From the NCBI RefSeq assembly GCF_016924755.1, contig NZ_JAFFJX010000005.1:248001-312000 (forward strand): a DNA stretch of 64,000 nt. Reading direction: 5' to 3'. This DNA is from Longitalea arenae (lineage in GTDB: Bacteria > Bacteroidota > Bacteroidia > Chitinophagales > Chitinophagaceae). Within the stretch, counting starts at the first letter, position 1. Every line of letters starts with the position of its first letter. A model generated the notes under the pieces. It was not told the DNA's origin. It ran no database searches and worked only from the letters and a program-made list of their open reading frames with translations. Made by a program: the position numbers and the translations under genes. Below, in pieces: positions 18,667 through 27,104 of the stretch.

Positions 18667-18930
18667 ATGTTTCCACTATTCATTGTTTTAAGGGTGTTAT
18701 TCGTAGCCTGCATGGTATTTATCATTGGCGCTATATTCGGTAATTTCTCGCAGCGAAGAACCCTGGCCATTTTTAGCAAAGTGGCTGCGGTACTCGTTAT
18801 TGTTTTGTTCTTCGCGACAACAGGATTGGGTATGCGGTTTGGAGGCTGGCGTGGATATCGCGATCATCAGCTGCATCATTATTACCAACATTGCGACCGG
18901 TTGCCTGCCGATTCAACTGTAAACAAATAA
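18667..18930 (+). CDS. Small membrane protein, unknown function
   Basis: This is an 87-residue protein with two predicted transmembrane helices (FIVLRVLFVACMVFIIGAIF and VAAVLVIVLFFATTGLGMRF) and a His/Tyr/Cys-rich polar tail (RDHQLHHYYQHCD). The tail could bind metal, which is a guess. It follows the LytTR gene by 146 bases and is 11 bases from the next small membrane gene, so the two are probably co-transcribed. A TAGTTTTG element at 18581 is a possible -7 box. No family is recognised. Confidence 0.6.
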   Translation: MFPLFIVLRVLFVACMVFIIGAIFGNFSQRRTLAIFSKVAAVLVIVLFFATTGLGMRFGGWRGYRDHQLHHYYQHCDRLPADSTVNK

Positions 18931-18941
18931 ATGATCATCCC

Positions 18942-19145
18942 ATGAAAGCATCAACTGAACGAAAGATCATCCGATGGGTGCATATCGTGCTCAGCATCCC
19001 CGTCCTTGGGTATATATACGGGCCACTGGCCACTATGCCGCGGCAGGCCATGGTAGTGAAATGGATCATTCTGCCTTTACTGGTAATCACCGGGCTGTGG
19101 TTGTGGAAGGGACATGTATTGCGAAAGCGGTTGAGGCGGGGATAA
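18942..19145 (+). CDS. Small two-helix membrane protein, unknown function
   Basis: This is a 67-residue protein starting at the ATG at 18942 (MKASTERKIIRWVH); the longer open frame upstream overlaps the preceding gene and has no signal of coding. Two hydrophobic segments are seen (IVLSIPVLGYIYGP and WIILPLLVITGLWLWKG), and the tail is Arg/Lys-rich. Similar short proteins are common in Bacteroidota, usually annotated as hypothetical. It appears to form a pair with the gene before it. Confidence 0.6.
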   Translation: MKASTERKIIRWVHIVLSIPVLGYIYGPLATMPRQAMVVKWIILPLLVITGLWLWKGHVLRKRLRRG

Positions 19146-19399
19146 TAGCAGGTTTTTTCCAGATATTAAAATAATCTCCTGTTTTGGGAAAGTTCTCTCG
19201 TTGGAACTGCCAGGTAATTTTACGGACCGGCGTTTATTTTAATCACTAAGGGTTTTTTCACTTCCTTGTGTTTGAACCGGTTATAGATCGGTGAAAGCAA
19301 TAGAACGGTTCAGTGGACAGGTAATTCAACCCGTGCCAGAAATCGGGTATGCCGTTGGAAATACTTATCCCGAATCATCAAACACAAATAATTACCCTT

Positions 19400-20401
19400 A
19401 TGAAACAGATCTACACAATTATCGCTATCCTTTTCTTCGCACTTACAGCCATTGCACAAACGAAACCGGTGATCACTTTTCTGCCTGCATCGGGCGATTG
19501 GTCAAAAGCCAGCAACTGGGACCTGAACCGGATCCCACAACATGGTGATACTATTATAATACCAGCAAATAAAACAGCTTATTTTGATAAAGGCGATACA
19601 CTTTCGAATGTGTATATAAAAATCGAAGGTGGTTTAACAATGCAAAAGAAACTGAAATTAAGCGCTACTTCGGTGATTGAATTAACAGCCACCGGCAAAC
19701 TGAACGCTGCGGGTGTTAACCGGAGTGTAGAAGAGATCTATTTGGGCGGTGTTCCTAAATATGATCCGAATGCATCGAGTATCATAAACGGAATAGGTTT
19801 TGCAGCCAGCACTTCAGGTATTTCTCCCAATGGCTTTAATTTAACCGCTATGCCTGCAGCAACATTGCCGGTTATATTCAACAGTTTTTACACCACAAAA
19901 AAGAATAACAACGTACACCTCAACTGGAGCACAGCGCAGGAACAGCACAACCAGCACTTTGAGGTGCAACGCAGTCTGGATGGTAACAACTGGTCGGTCA
20001 TTGCGGTCGTATTGGGTGCTGGCAATTCCGCTGTGCTGCAGCATTACAGCTATACCGATAAGAATATGACAGCTGATCTTGCCTGGTATCGCATTCGCCA
20101 GGTAGATATAGACGGCCGCTACACCTATTCAACCGTAAAGACGATCCGCGCCGGTGAAGCCGTTTCTGCAGCAAGGATCTATACAAGCGGAAATGTGGTA
20201 AATATCGAGCTTAATAAAGAGATCAGGAACCCCGTAACAGTACGCATAATAAATATGAATGGACAGGTAATCGGGCAACGGGATAACCAACAGGCGTCAT
20301 ACCGGTTAACGATCCCTTACAACAACCAGATAACCGGTATGCATATCGTGCAGCTCAATGATAACGCAGGCTATAGCGAAGTAAGAAAGGTGATATTGTA
20401 G
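19400..20401 (+). CDS. Secreted G8-like domain protein with T9SS type A sorting domain
   Basis: This is a 333-residue secreted protein. The start at 19400 gives a signal peptide (MKQIYTIIAILFFALTAIAQ). Residues ~25-125 look like a G8-type beta-helical domain (GDWSKASNWDLNRIPQHGDT, then KIEGGLTMQKKLKLSATS). Residues ~170-245 resemble the Fn3-like block preceding sorting domains (VHLNWSTAQEQHNQHFEVQR, AWYRIRQVDIDGRYTYS). The last ~80 residues are a Por/T9SS type A sorting signal (VRIINMNGQVIGQ, ITGMHIVQL, EVRKVIL). The family knowledge is that this tail directs export through the type IX system and removal at the surface. Function of the mature part is unknown. Confidence 0.85.
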   Translation: MKQIYTIIAILFFALTAIAQTKPVITFLPASGDWSKASNWDLNRIPQHGDTIIIPANKTAYFDKGDTLSNVYIKIEGGLTMQKKLKLSATSVIELTATGKLNAAGVNRSVEEIYLGGVPKYDPNASSIINGIGFAASTSGISPNGFNLTAMPAATLPVIFNSFYTTKKNNNVHLNWSTAQEQHNQHFEVQRSLDGNNWSVIAVVLGAGNSAVLQHYSYTDKNMTADLAWYRIRQVDIDGRYTYSTVKTIRAGEAVSAARIYTSGNVVNIELNKEIRNPVTVRIINMNGQVIGQRDNQQASYRLTIPYNNQITGMHIVQLNDNAGYSEVRKVIL

Positions 20402-20433
20402 TAAGGAATGTTTCATAAGCGTTATGCGATCTT

Positions 20434-20458
20434 CCCCGCCCTTTGGGCGGGGTTTTTT
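20434..20458 (+). terminator. Rho-independent terminator
   Basis: Perfect 8-bp stem CCCCGCCC/GGGCGGGG with a TTT loop, followed by six T. It ends the transcript of the T9SS-cargo gene. Confidence 0.9.
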
Positions 20459-20536
20459 ATTCCAGGAATGAAAGCTTTTTGTAATATGGTTGTGTGCATG
20501 GGAAAAGAATTAAATTCGCAGCTGAAAATCAGAAAC

Positions 20537-21013
20537 ATGAAAAGAATTCCCACATTGTACGAATGGGCTGGCGACCAGCAGACCTTCGACAAATTATTCA
20601 GTGTTTTTTATGCCAAAGTAGTAAAGGATGATTTGTTGGGGGAAGTGTTTAAAAATATGTCACCAGACCATGTGCAGCATGTTTCGCATTTTGTAGCGGA
20701 AGTTTTCGGCGGTGAGAAACTATATACAAAAGAAGGCGGCAGTCACGCGACAATGGTAGGTAAACACATCGGTAAAATGCTTACGGAGGAGAAACGCCAG
20801 CGCTGGATCCGGTTGTTGCTGCAGACGGCCGATGAGTGTGGTTTGAAAAGTGATCCCGAGTTCCGCTCTGCATTTGTTGGCTACCTGGAATGGGGTACGC
20901 GCATTGCCGTTATTAATTCGCAATTAACAGAGAACCCGATGCAGCAATCGGAACCCATGCCAAGGTGGGGCTGGGGGGAAACCGGCGGTCCCTACATGCC
21001 TGAAGAAAAGTAG
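20537..21013 (+). CDS. Group II truncated haemoglobin
   Basis: This is a 158-residue truncated (2/2) haemoglobin. The ATG at 20537 (MKRIPTLYEWAGDQQTFDKL) is chosen because the frame upstream of it runs through the terminator hairpin at 20434. The heme-pocket pattern is present: Phe/Tyr in FDKLFSVFYAKVVKDDLL, the GG motif in VAEVFGGEKLY, the proximal His in GGSHATMVGKHIG, and the group II C-terminal PRWGWGETGGPYMP. Such proteins bind O2 or NO in the cytoplasm and may detoxify NO. It is followed 24 bases later by a GNAT gene. Confidence 0.88.
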   Translation: MKRIPTLYEWAGDQQTFDKLFSVFYAKVVKDDLLGEVFKNMSPDHVQHVSHFVAEVFGGEKLYTKEGGSHATMVGKHIGKMLTEEKRQRWIRLLLQTADECGLKSDPEFRSAFVGYLEWGTRIAVINSQLTENPMQQSEPMPRWGWGETGGPYMPEEK

Positions 21014-21037
21014 TTTTGTTATATAAATTCCACAGCA

Positions 21038-21751
21038 ATGGATTTGAAAGAGAAGAATATTCAGAATATTATTTCCCTCTGGAATGAAGTGAGCAAGCCT
21101 TTCAATGGCAACTATCAAAAAGAGCACTATCATTATTGTTATATTCCGTTTTCGGCCTGGCCAAACCGGTTATGGTCATATGAGTATACTCCAGCCGTAG
21201 TTGACGAAGCCATACAGGAGATCAGGAACGGTAAAGAGAAACTGGCCGTTTCCTATTGGGGCGATGATTTTGACATGTTTACTTCCAAAGGTTTTGAACA
21301 GAGAACGCAGCAGGTAGGTATGTCGCTCCCTTTGCAGAAGAAATTTGTGTTTGAAAGCCGTTTACAACTGGTGCCGGTTACGACGATGGAGCAAAGTATA
21401 CAATGGAGCCATACCTTTCAGGCGGCCTTCAATTATTTCATTCATGAAGATCTTATCTTCAACGCTCCGAAACCGGTACAGTTTTTTGTGGCTATGTTGG
21501 AGAATGAAGTTATAGGAACGGCATTATTGTATATTGATAACGGCATTGCAGGCGTGCACTCGGTGGGGGTGGTGCCAACCATGCGTAAAAAGGGATTTGC
21601 CGAGGAGATCATGAAAGCGCTTATCAACAGGTCGATAGAAGGCAATGCCAGCTGGTGTATGCTGCAGGCTTCAAAAATGGGCATAGGCATTTATGCCCGG
21701 CTTGGATTCCAGGAAGATTTTCTTTTTACCCAATATCGCTTACCGGGCTGA
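21038..21751 (+). CDS. GNAT family N-acetyltransferase
   Basis: This is a 237-residue protein with an N-terminal region of ~105 residues of unknown fold and a C-terminal GNAT domain. The acetyl-CoA-binding motif A is GVHSVGVVPTMRKKGFAEEI, followed by the motif B segment QASKMGIGIYARLGFQED. The acceptor substrate is unknown. It is 24 bases downstream of the haemoglobin and convergent with the AraC-type gene 8 bases away. Confidence 0.87.
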   Translation: MDLKEKNIQNIISLWNEVSKPFNGNYQKEHYHYCYIPFSAWPNRLWSYEYTPAVVDEAIQEIRNGKEKLAVSYWGDDFDMFTSKGFEQRTQQVGMSLPLQKKFVFESRLQLVPVTTMEQSIQWSHTFQAAFNYFIHEDLIFNAPKPVQFFVAMLENEVIGTALLYIDNGIAGVHSVGVVPTMRKKGFAEEIMKALINRSIEGNASWCMLQASKMGIGIYARLGFQEDFLFTQYRLPG

Positions 21752-21759
21752 TCGGTTAT

Positions 21760-22128
21760 TTAGCTGCTATGGCTTACCACATCATTTTCACTGGCTTTTT
21801 TCCATTGAATGGGCGTTAAGCCGAATTCCTTTTTGAAAGCCTTTATCAAAGCACTTTTGTCTTTGAAGCCGGTGTCCTGGGCTACAGACTTAAGTGGCTT
21901 ATCTTCCAGCAGTAATGTTTTTACTCTGTTCCACAGGAAATTACTGCGGTAGCGAAAAGCTCCTTTGTTAAAGAGATGTTTAAAGCCTGCTTTCAGTTTT
22001 TTTTCTGGCAGATCAACCATTTCGGCAAGCACGGGAATGGTGTAATGTTGCTCTAACTTTTCAGTGATCAGTTGGGCAGCATTGCGCACTTTCTGCAGAT
22101 CCTTCAGGGATAGATGAACTTGATACAT
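21760..22128 (-). CDS. AraC-type helix-turn-helix regulator (stand-alone DNA-binding domain)
   Basis: This is a 122-residue protein that consists almost only of an AraC double helix-turn-helix. The first HTH is HYTIPVLAEMVDLPEKKLKAGFKHLF. The second has the typical VAQDTGFKDKSALIKAFKKEFGLTPIQWK. No ligand-binding domain is attached. It probably binds DNA as a small regulator, perhaps of its own region; targets cannot be read. Confidence 0.9.
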   Translation of the reverse strand: MYQVHLSLKDLQKVRNAAQLITEKLEQHYTIPVLAEMVDLPEKKLKAGFKHLFNKGAFRYRSNFLWNRVKTLLLEDKPLKSVAQDTGFKDKSALIKAFKKEFGLTPIQWKKASENDVVSHSS

Positions 22129-22232
22129 GGAAAAGGTTTAATTAATTCTTTAATCAGGTCCATAAGGTACGACTGGTTAAAGGCAGTTTCTTTGCCGGGC
22201 AACCGCTTGACGGTTTTGGCGTATTTCTGCAT
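22104..22232 (-). CDS. Possible small upstream ORF overlapping the AraC-type gene
   Basis: A 42-codon frame starts at the ATG at 22232 (MQKYAKTVKRLPGKETAFNQ) and ends 25 bases inside the AraC-type gene in another frame. The overlap would allow translational coupling. No family is recognised and the composition is only weakly protein-like, so this may be chance. The rest of 22233-22528 holds no gene that I can support. It does contain an AAGGAGGT Shine-Dalgarno-like stretch at about 22491 with no start codon in range, and a 12-codon frame at 22464-22502. Confidence 0.25.
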   Translation of the reverse strand: MQKYAKTVKRLPGKETAFNQSYLMDLIKELIKPFPCIKFIYP

Positions 22233-22528
22233 ACTGAATTTACCAATTAGAAATTTCCAACAGTTATGAAATCAGAAATATATTTTGTAACGTCTTCGTG
22301 ACTAAAAAGTCATAACGCTTTGCTGCACTTAGGCATGCATGTATGATTTCTTATTGATTCTTAGCGAAATGGAGCGTTTAACCGTAAGGCTTAACAGAAG
22401 CAAATCGTGTACCTTTATCCAAGTTCAAAATATTTTTTTATTACCTTCACGGCATTTACTTTAATGCAGCATTTAATTGACGGAAAGGGCAAGGAGGTCT
22501 AAGCAATAAATACAAACTAAAATAATTT

Positions 22529-22924
22529 ATGCTCATAAAAAGATTTGTGGCTTTTTTTATAGATATGAATATCGTGCTTAGCCCTTATTACGTATGGTCT
22601 GTTCTGTATGCAACAAAAGATCTTGCAGATGACGGAATTGAGATAAGGGGCTCGGTCCTTTTTGTAGTTGCCACGATTTCTTTTTTATATCACTCCGTTC
22701 AGGAATACTTTTGGCAGGCATCGATAGGAAAGCGTTTATTTAAATTGAAAGTGGTAAAAACAGACGGCAGCGAACTGAACAAGGTCGACATCGTTAAAAG
22801 GCATATCCTCGATTTTTTCGAGTTTTATTTAGTGCCAATTATTCCCTGTTTAATGGTTTTGATCAATAAAAAGTACCAACGTATTGGCGATAAGCTGGCA
22901 AAAACAACGGTCGTGGAAAGTTGA
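22529..22924 (+). CDS. RDD family membrane protein
   Basis: This is a 131-residue integral membrane protein of the RDD family. It has the Arg/Asp of the first helix (MLIKRFVAFFIDMNIVL), the family motif QASIGKRLFKLKVVKTDG after helix 2, and the C-terminal QRIGDKLAKTTVV that ends nearly all members. The function of RDD proteins is mostly unknown; some are linked to ion transport. It precedes the first repeat array by 80 bases. Confidence 0.88.
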   Translation: MLIKRFVAFFIDMNIVLSPYYVWSVLYATKDLADDGIEIRGSVLFVVATISFLYHSVQEYFWQASIGKRLFKLKVVKTDGSELNKVDIVKRHILDFFEFYLVPIIPCLMVLINKKYQRIGDKLAKTTVVES

Positions 22925-23004
22925 TAATCTTAAATGAGCGGGAAGCTCGCTTATTCAACACTATACCAAAGTCCCCCCAAGCCCTCATTCTTCAAAATAC
23001 CCTT

Positions 23005-23060
23005 CACGCCTATTGGCTAGAACGACGCGGTTATTGGCTAAAATGCACGTTTATCAAAAA
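23005..23060 (+). repeat. Direct-repeat array A (three units, 21/20-bp spacing)
   Basis: Three units begin at 23005, 23026 and 23046: CACGCCTATTGGCTAGAAC, CGCGGTTATTGGCTAAAAT and CACGTTTATCAAAAAAAT. Unit starts are 21 and 20 bases apart. The array sits just upstream of a promoter-like pair (TTG 23071, TACATTTG 23096) for the first pseudopilin operon. Confidence 0.8.
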
Positions 23061-23070
23061 AATCCTTTTG

Positions 23071-23103
23071 TTGCCTTTTTTTAATCTTACCTGTTTACAT
23101 TTG
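23071..23103 (+). promoter_or_regulatory. Putative promoter of the first T2SS-like operon
   Basis: TTG at 23071-23073 and an exact TAnnTTTG match, TACATTTG, at 23096-23103, 22 bases apart, within the 17-23 range reported for Bacteroidota. The start codon is at 23122, and repeat array A ends ~10 bases upstream of the TTG, where an activator site would be expected. Confidence 0.5.
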
Positions 23104-23121
23104 TGCATTTAACGCAAGCGA

Positions 23122-23709
23122 ATGAAGCTAATTGTATTTCCGGTTCTTCTATTGATATCGGGTAATGCGTGTAAAACGGGGCAGGAATTGGATACTGCGC
23201 CGCTAAACAGGGTTGTGCTGAACAAATCTGATACTATTTACCAATTCTATACGATCAAACCCACACCCAGAAAACCGCAGCTCAACGCATCTGACTACTA
23301 TTACTGGTTCCGCGCCGATACGGTGCTGGTTACCCGCAATGGCTTCGATGGAAAGCTGCTACATGGTGAATACCGGTCCTTTTATCCCAATAAAAATTTG
23401 AAAGAAAGCGGGCAATTCGAATACGGCTTAAAATCCAGGGAATGGAAAAGCTGGTTCAGTAATGGCGAACTGCAGTCCATTACCAATTGGCGCGCAGGAA
23501 AAAAAGAGGGTAAATTCCAGGAATTCTCGCCAGATGGTCAAAGGTTGAGAAGTGGCCAATACAAAGAAGACCAGCTTTGGGGTAATATAACGAGATATTC
23601 CGCGGATACAATAGCCGGAAAGCAATTGTACAGGGCCGGGCAACCTGTCGTTGAAAAAGTCAGGACCGATTCAACCAAAAAGAGATCCAAACATGCCGCC
23701 CAGCCATAG
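23122..23709 (+). CDS. Lipoprotein with MORN-like repeats
   Basis: This is a 195-residue lipoprotein; the signal peptide VFPVLLLISGNACKTGQ carries the lipobox Cys at about residue 17. Residues ~75-150 contain MORN-variant repeats with the usual Gly-x-Tyr/Trp-Phe-x-Asn-Gly spacing (HGEYRSFYPNKNLKESGQFE, YGLKSREWKSWFSNGELQ, GKKEGKFQEFSPDGQRLRSG). Such repeats occur in Bacteroidota surface and toxin-system proteins, but the role is unknown. It is the first gene of a tight operon: its end overlaps the next start by 17 bases. Confidence 0.8.
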   Translation: MKLIVFPVLLLISGNACKTGQELDTAPLNRVVLNKSDTIYQFYTIKPTPRKPQLNASDYYYWFRADTVLVTRNGFDGKLLHGEYRSFYPNKNLKESGQFEYGLKSREWKSWFSNGELQSITNWRAGKKEGKFQEFSPDGQRLRSGQYKEDQLWGNITRYSADTIAGKQLYRAGQPVVEKVRTDSTKKRSKHAAQP

Positions 23710-24946
23710 AGTGCCTGCAAATTCACTGGTGCTCACCATTATCATTGCGTTGGTATTGGCAATTCTTTGCTCTTCGGTAATAGTACTTGCTTATTATTCC
23801 CGCCAACATCAAATAACTGCTACCATTGACCAACGGTTAAACCGGAACCTTGAATCAGCCATGAACCTGGTGTTGGAAGGCAGTGGAGGCTGGGCCGATG
23901 AAACCATTGATACCCTTGATCTTTTTGATCAACAGGCAGATTCAGTAACCATCAAAAAAAGATACTGGGGCGTTTTTGAAGTCGCCTGTATAACCGCATT
24001 CAGCAATGTATTTAGTAAAAACAAAGCTTTTATCAGCGGTACTGCATTGCCTGCCTATATGGATGGCTGTCTGTACCTGGCCGATCACAGAAGGCCCCTG
24101 GCGGTGAATGGCAACACCGTTCTTACCGGCGATGTATATCTGTCAAAAGGCGGTATAAAGCCCATTTATATCAATCAGCGCGCCTATAGCGGGTCGAGTC
24201 TGGTGAATGGTAAAATTAAAACGAGTGAAGAAGCCCTCCCTCGATTGGATGCATCCATCATTGATCATTTGTACAAGATGACAAAGGATAGTGTATTGGC
24301 CATGGAATTGCCCGCTGCGGATTCCCTGGTGCGGGCTTTTGATGACAGCACTACTTGTATGTATTCGAAGGACATCTGGCAATTAGCCGGCATGACCATT
24401 AAAGGCCATGTAATGATAAAAGCGGATAGTTTGATAGAAGCGGATGCAAGTACTCATTTAGAGGATGTCATTTTGATAGCCCCCGTTATCAGGTTTAAAA
24501 AGGGATTTACCGGAACGGTTCAGGCCATTGCAACGGATAGTTTGATCGCCGAAGCCGGCAGCGTATTTAATTATCCCAGCGCATTGGTGCTTCTAAAGGA
24601 ACCAGGTCTTAAAATGCAGAATGTAATGCGCATGGAAGAAGGATGTAACTTCCAGGGACTGATAATTGCCAGTTGCGATCCCGCCGATGTTATCAAGAGC
24701 AGGGTAGAAATAAAAAAGAATACACTGATAAATGGGGTAGTGTATGTAATGGGGTATTGCGCCCTGGGTGGACAAGTCAATGGTTCTGTTCTGGCTGACT
24801 TTTTCATTTACCAGGAGCAAAATATCATGTATGAAAATACCCTGGTGGATGTAAATCTCAGCAGGGGAGAGCTATCACCATATTTCATCGGATCTCCGGT
24901 CTTTCATCAGGCAACCCGCAAACAGATCATTAAATGGGTAAAATAA
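23693..24946 (+). CDS. PilX/GspK-like accessory protein of the T2SS-like machine (tentative)
   Basis: This is a 417-residue protein with one N-terminal membrane helix (ANSLVLTIIIALVLAILCSS) and a long, beta-rich periplasmic part. The helix followed by a polar stretch resembles PilX-type minor pilins, although no cleavage motif is visible. The remainder has bactofilin- or beta-helix-like repeats (VNGNTVLTGDVYLSKGGI, AGMTIKGHVMIKADSLI, LINGVVYVMGYCALGGQVNG). The ATG at 23693 is chosen because the longer frame begins inside the preceding gene. It overlaps its neighbours at both ends (17 and 13 bases), so the operon is translationally coupled. No specific family is recognised with certainty. Confidence 0.65.
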   Translation: MPPSHRVPANSLVLTIIIALVLAILCSSVIVLAYYSRQHQITATIDQRLNRNLESAMNLVLEGSGGWADETIDTLDLFDQQADSVTIKKRYWGVFEVACITAFSNVFSKNKAFISGTALPAYMDGCLYLADHRRPLAVNGNTVLTGDVYLSKGGIKPIYINQRAYSGSSLVNGKIKTSEEALPRLDASIIDHLYKMTKDSVLAMELPAADSLVRAFDDSTTCMYSKDIWQLAGMTIKGHVMIKADSLIEADASTHLEDVILIAPVIRFKKGFTGTVQAIATDSLIAEAGSVFNYPSALVLLKEPGLKMQNVMRMEEGCNFQGLIIASCDPADVIKSRVEIKKNTLINGVVYVMGYCALGGQVNGSVLADFFIYQEQNIMYENTLVDVNLSRGELSPYFIGSPVFHQATRKQIIKWVK

Positions 24947-25287
24947 TACATAAACGGCTTGCTGCAGCTACGATCATTGAAACCATTGTAGCCATGGTAA
25001 TTATACTGGTTGTATTTGGGATAACCACCAGCGTGCTGGTGCAAACAAGTGTACGGTCTTTTTCCATCAAAAAAATAAAGGCGGCGCAGCTGATCAATAC
25101 CTGTTTCATAAAAACAACCAATGAAAAAGCATTTATGAATGAAGAGATAGTGATGGAGGAGTTCGTGATCAGGAAGGAGGTGCAAAATTATAAGGACAAC
25201 GAACAGTTATTGGCAGTGACGATAATTGTTTCCGACAATAGCAAAAATGAATTATTGAGTGAACAACGATTAATCCGGGCAAAGTGA
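24934..25287 (+). CDS. Minor pseudopilin (GspI/H-like)
   Basis: This is a 117-residue pilin-like protein. The N-terminus has a class III-like signal (HKRLAAATIIETIVAMVIIL) with Glu16 at the +5 position and a long hydrophobic helix. The residue before the predicted cut is Ala rather than Gly and +1 is Ala rather than Phe. The short C-terminal domain is hydrophilic. By position it is a GspH/I-type minor pseudopilin. Overlaps of 13 and 4 bases tie it to the genes on either side. Confidence 0.78.
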   Translation: MGKIIHKRLAAATIIETIVAMVIILVVFGITTSVLVQTSVRSFSIKKIKAAQLINTCFIKTTNEKAFMNEEIVMEEFVIRKEVQNYKDNEQLLAVTIIVSDNSKNELLSEQRLIRAK

Positions 25288-25772
25288 AACGCATAACAAG
25301 GTTACAGTCGTTTACGATCATTGAACTGATCATGGCCATGCTGATCAGCAGTGTGATCATCAGCATGGTCTATTATGTTTACATCCTGTTCAATCACCAG
25401 TTTTCGAACTACCGGGAAAAGGCGGGTGCCATCGATGAATACCTGGTGTTACAGAAAGCCCTGCAAACAGATATCGAATCGGCCGATGCCATCCGCGCGC
25501 CATCCGCAAATGAGATGACCTGTAGTAGTAATGCTGCGGAACAAATGATCTCTTATACTTTTAGTGAGGGATTTATTACCCGTTCCGATGGCGCTGTACT
25601 GGATACATTCCATATAAAGAACAGTGGGTTTGAAGCCACACCCTACAATGAAACGGGACTGGTAGAAACCCTGGTATTACGAATATGGGTGGCGGGTGTG
25701 CCTTTCCGAACGACTTATAAAAAATTATACAGTGCCTGCCAGTTAATGAAACAGCAAACTGCTTATGAATGA
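25284..25772 (+). CDS. Minor pseudopilin (GspJ-like)
   Basis: This is a 162-residue pseudopilin with a recognisable prepilin N-terminus, RLQSFTIIELIMAMLISS. The predicted cut is between Ser9 and Phe10 with Glu14 at +5, so a Ser replaces the usual Gly. A globular C-terminal domain of ~130 residues resembles GspJ-type minor pseudopilins in size. It starts in an ATGA-like overlap with the previous gene and overlaps the GspF gene by 8 bases. Confidence 0.82.
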   Translation: MKRITRLQSFTIIELIMAMLISSVIISMVYYVYILFNHQFSNYREKAGAIDEYLVLQKALQTDIESADAIRAPSANEMTCSSNAAEQMISYTFSEGFITRSDGAVLDTFHIKNSGFEATPYNETGLVETLVLRIWVAGVPFRTTYKKLYSACQLMKQQTAYE

Positions 25773-26925
25773 ACCTCTGGACATACGGAAAATCAAGGCC
25801 CGGCAAGTGGTAAATGTACCTGGCAAGGCGGCGCCACCGGAAGCAACCACCGGCATATGGGGTTTCCTGAATAAGGATATTCAATTGGGAGGCGACCGCT
25901 TGCCCGATACGGTGAAGGAGAATTTCTACCTGGAATTGTCTACCCTGCTGGAAGCGGGCATCGATATCCGCACTGCGCTGGAACTAATAAAAAACGAACA
26001 AAAGAAGAAGAAAGCCAAAGCACTTTTTGACGAGATCCTGCAACTGGTAATCAATGGTACTACCTTATCGGAAGCTTTAAAGAGCAAACGGCAATTTACC
26101 AGTTATGAATATTTCAGTGTACAGATAGGCGAAGAAACCGGGAAATTGCTGCAGGTATTGAAGGAATTGGCGGTTTTCTTTCAGAAAAAGATCAAACAGC
26201 GGCGCCAGGTTACAGGGGCACTGATGTATCCGGCGGTTGTGCTGGTGGTGGCCTTTTCAGCCGCCGGTTTTCTGCTGACATATGTGGTGCCTATGTTCTC
26301 TGATGTTTTCAAACGATTCGGCAGTGACCTGCCGGCAGTTACAAAGGCGGTCATCAGCCTTTCGGGCTTCCTTAAAAAATATGCGGGTTCATTTTTTCTT
26401 TTTTTAGTAACACTGGTCACAGTTATTATATGGCAAAGGAAGCATAACTCGTTCCGGCGAATTTATACGAATGCGCTTTTGAAAATACCGGTAGTAGGAG
26501 TTATTATTCAAAAAATATATCTTTCCCGCTTCGCCAATACCATGGCCTTGCTGGTGGGTGCAAAGATCCCGATCGTACAGGCGATACAGTTAACCCGGCA
26601 GATGATCACTTTCTATCCCATTGAGCAATCCCTGGCTGTGATCGAAGAAAAGATCATTGCCGGGCAAACGTTGCATAAGAGTTTGTCTGCATTTTCAGTG
26701 TACCCGCCAAAAATGGTTTCTATGATCAAAGTAGGGGAGGAAGTGAACCAGTTGGAGCTTTTCTTTGCGCGGATCGCCACCCAGTATTCCAATGAGGTAG
26801 AATACCAGGCCAATATGCTGAACAAGTTGCTGGAACCATTGATCATCGTGGTACTGGGTCTTATTGTTGCCGTCGTATTGATCGCCATGTACCTGCCGTT
26901 GTTTAAATTAGGCCAGGGTTTTTAA
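25765..26925 (+). CDS. gspF: Type II secretion system F-like inner membrane protein
   Basis: This is a 386-residue GspF/PilC-type polytopic protein. Two T2SSF domains are present, about residues 50-170 (VKENFYLELSTLLEAGIDIR, then EYFSVQIGEETGKLLQVLKE) and 255-375 (LSRFANTMALLVGAKIPIVQ, SMIKVGEEVNQLELFFARIA). Each is followed by hydrophobic helices (YPAVVLVVAFSAAGFLLTYV and LEPLIIVVLGLIVAVVLIAM). GspF is the platform protein that couples the ATPase to pseudopilus growth. It is the last gene of the + operon; its partners GspE, GspD and GspG are ~25-30 kb away on the opposite strand. Confidence 0.93.
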   Translation: MNEPLDIRKIKARQVVNVPGKAAPPEATTGIWGFLNKDIQLGGDRLPDTVKENFYLELSTLLEAGIDIRTALELIKNEQKKKKAKALFDEILQLVINGTTLSEALKSKRQFTSYEYFSVQIGEETGKLLQVLKELAVFFQKKIKQRRQVTGALMYPAVVLVVAFSAAGFLLTYVVPMFSDVFKRFGSDLPAVTKAVISLSGFLKKYAGSFFLFLVTLVTVIIWQRKHNSFRRIYTNALLKIPVVGVIIQKIYLSRFANTMALLVGAKIPIVQAIQLTRQMITFYPIEQSLAVIEEKIIAGQTLHKSLSAFSVYPPKMVSMIKVGEEVNQLELFFARIATQYSNEVEYQANMLNKLLEPLIIVVLGLIVAVVLIAMYLPLFKLGQGF

Positions 26926-26933
26926 CCTGGCCT
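26910..26933 (+). terminator. Hairpin at the end of the gspF gene
   Basis: AGGCCAGG at 26910 pairs with CCTGGCCT at 26926 around the stop codon. No T-run follows directly, so it is a weak terminator or an RNA-stabilising hairpin. Confidence 0.45.
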
Positions 26934-26956
26934 GGCCGGTTTCGAAGCTTCGCTTG

Positions 26957-27010
26957 CACGGTTATTGCCCAAAACGACACGGTTATTGGTAAATATTCAC
27001 GGTTATCAAA
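26957..27010 (+). repeat. Direct-repeat array B (three units, 21/20-bp spacing)
   Basis: Units begin at 26957, 26978 and 26998: CACGGTTATTGCCCAAAAC, CACGGTTATTGGTAAATAT and CACGGTTATCAAAATGTTC. The spacing pattern (21 then 20) and the third unit ending in TTATCAAAA copy array A. It lies between the gspF gene and the OmpH-like gene. Confidence 0.8.
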
Positions 27011-27104
27011 ATGTTCTTTGAGCCTTGCAAATTAAATGAGAACTTGCTTCCGTAAAAAAGTTAAATAAAAAGGTATAATAGACCTTATCAACCCCAGACC
27101 ATTT

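Noticed and set aside
22921-23112. 63-codon frame with a TTG start overlapping the RDD gene stop
   Set aside because: It is made almost wholly of repeat array A and low-complexity sequence, and has no protein-like features.
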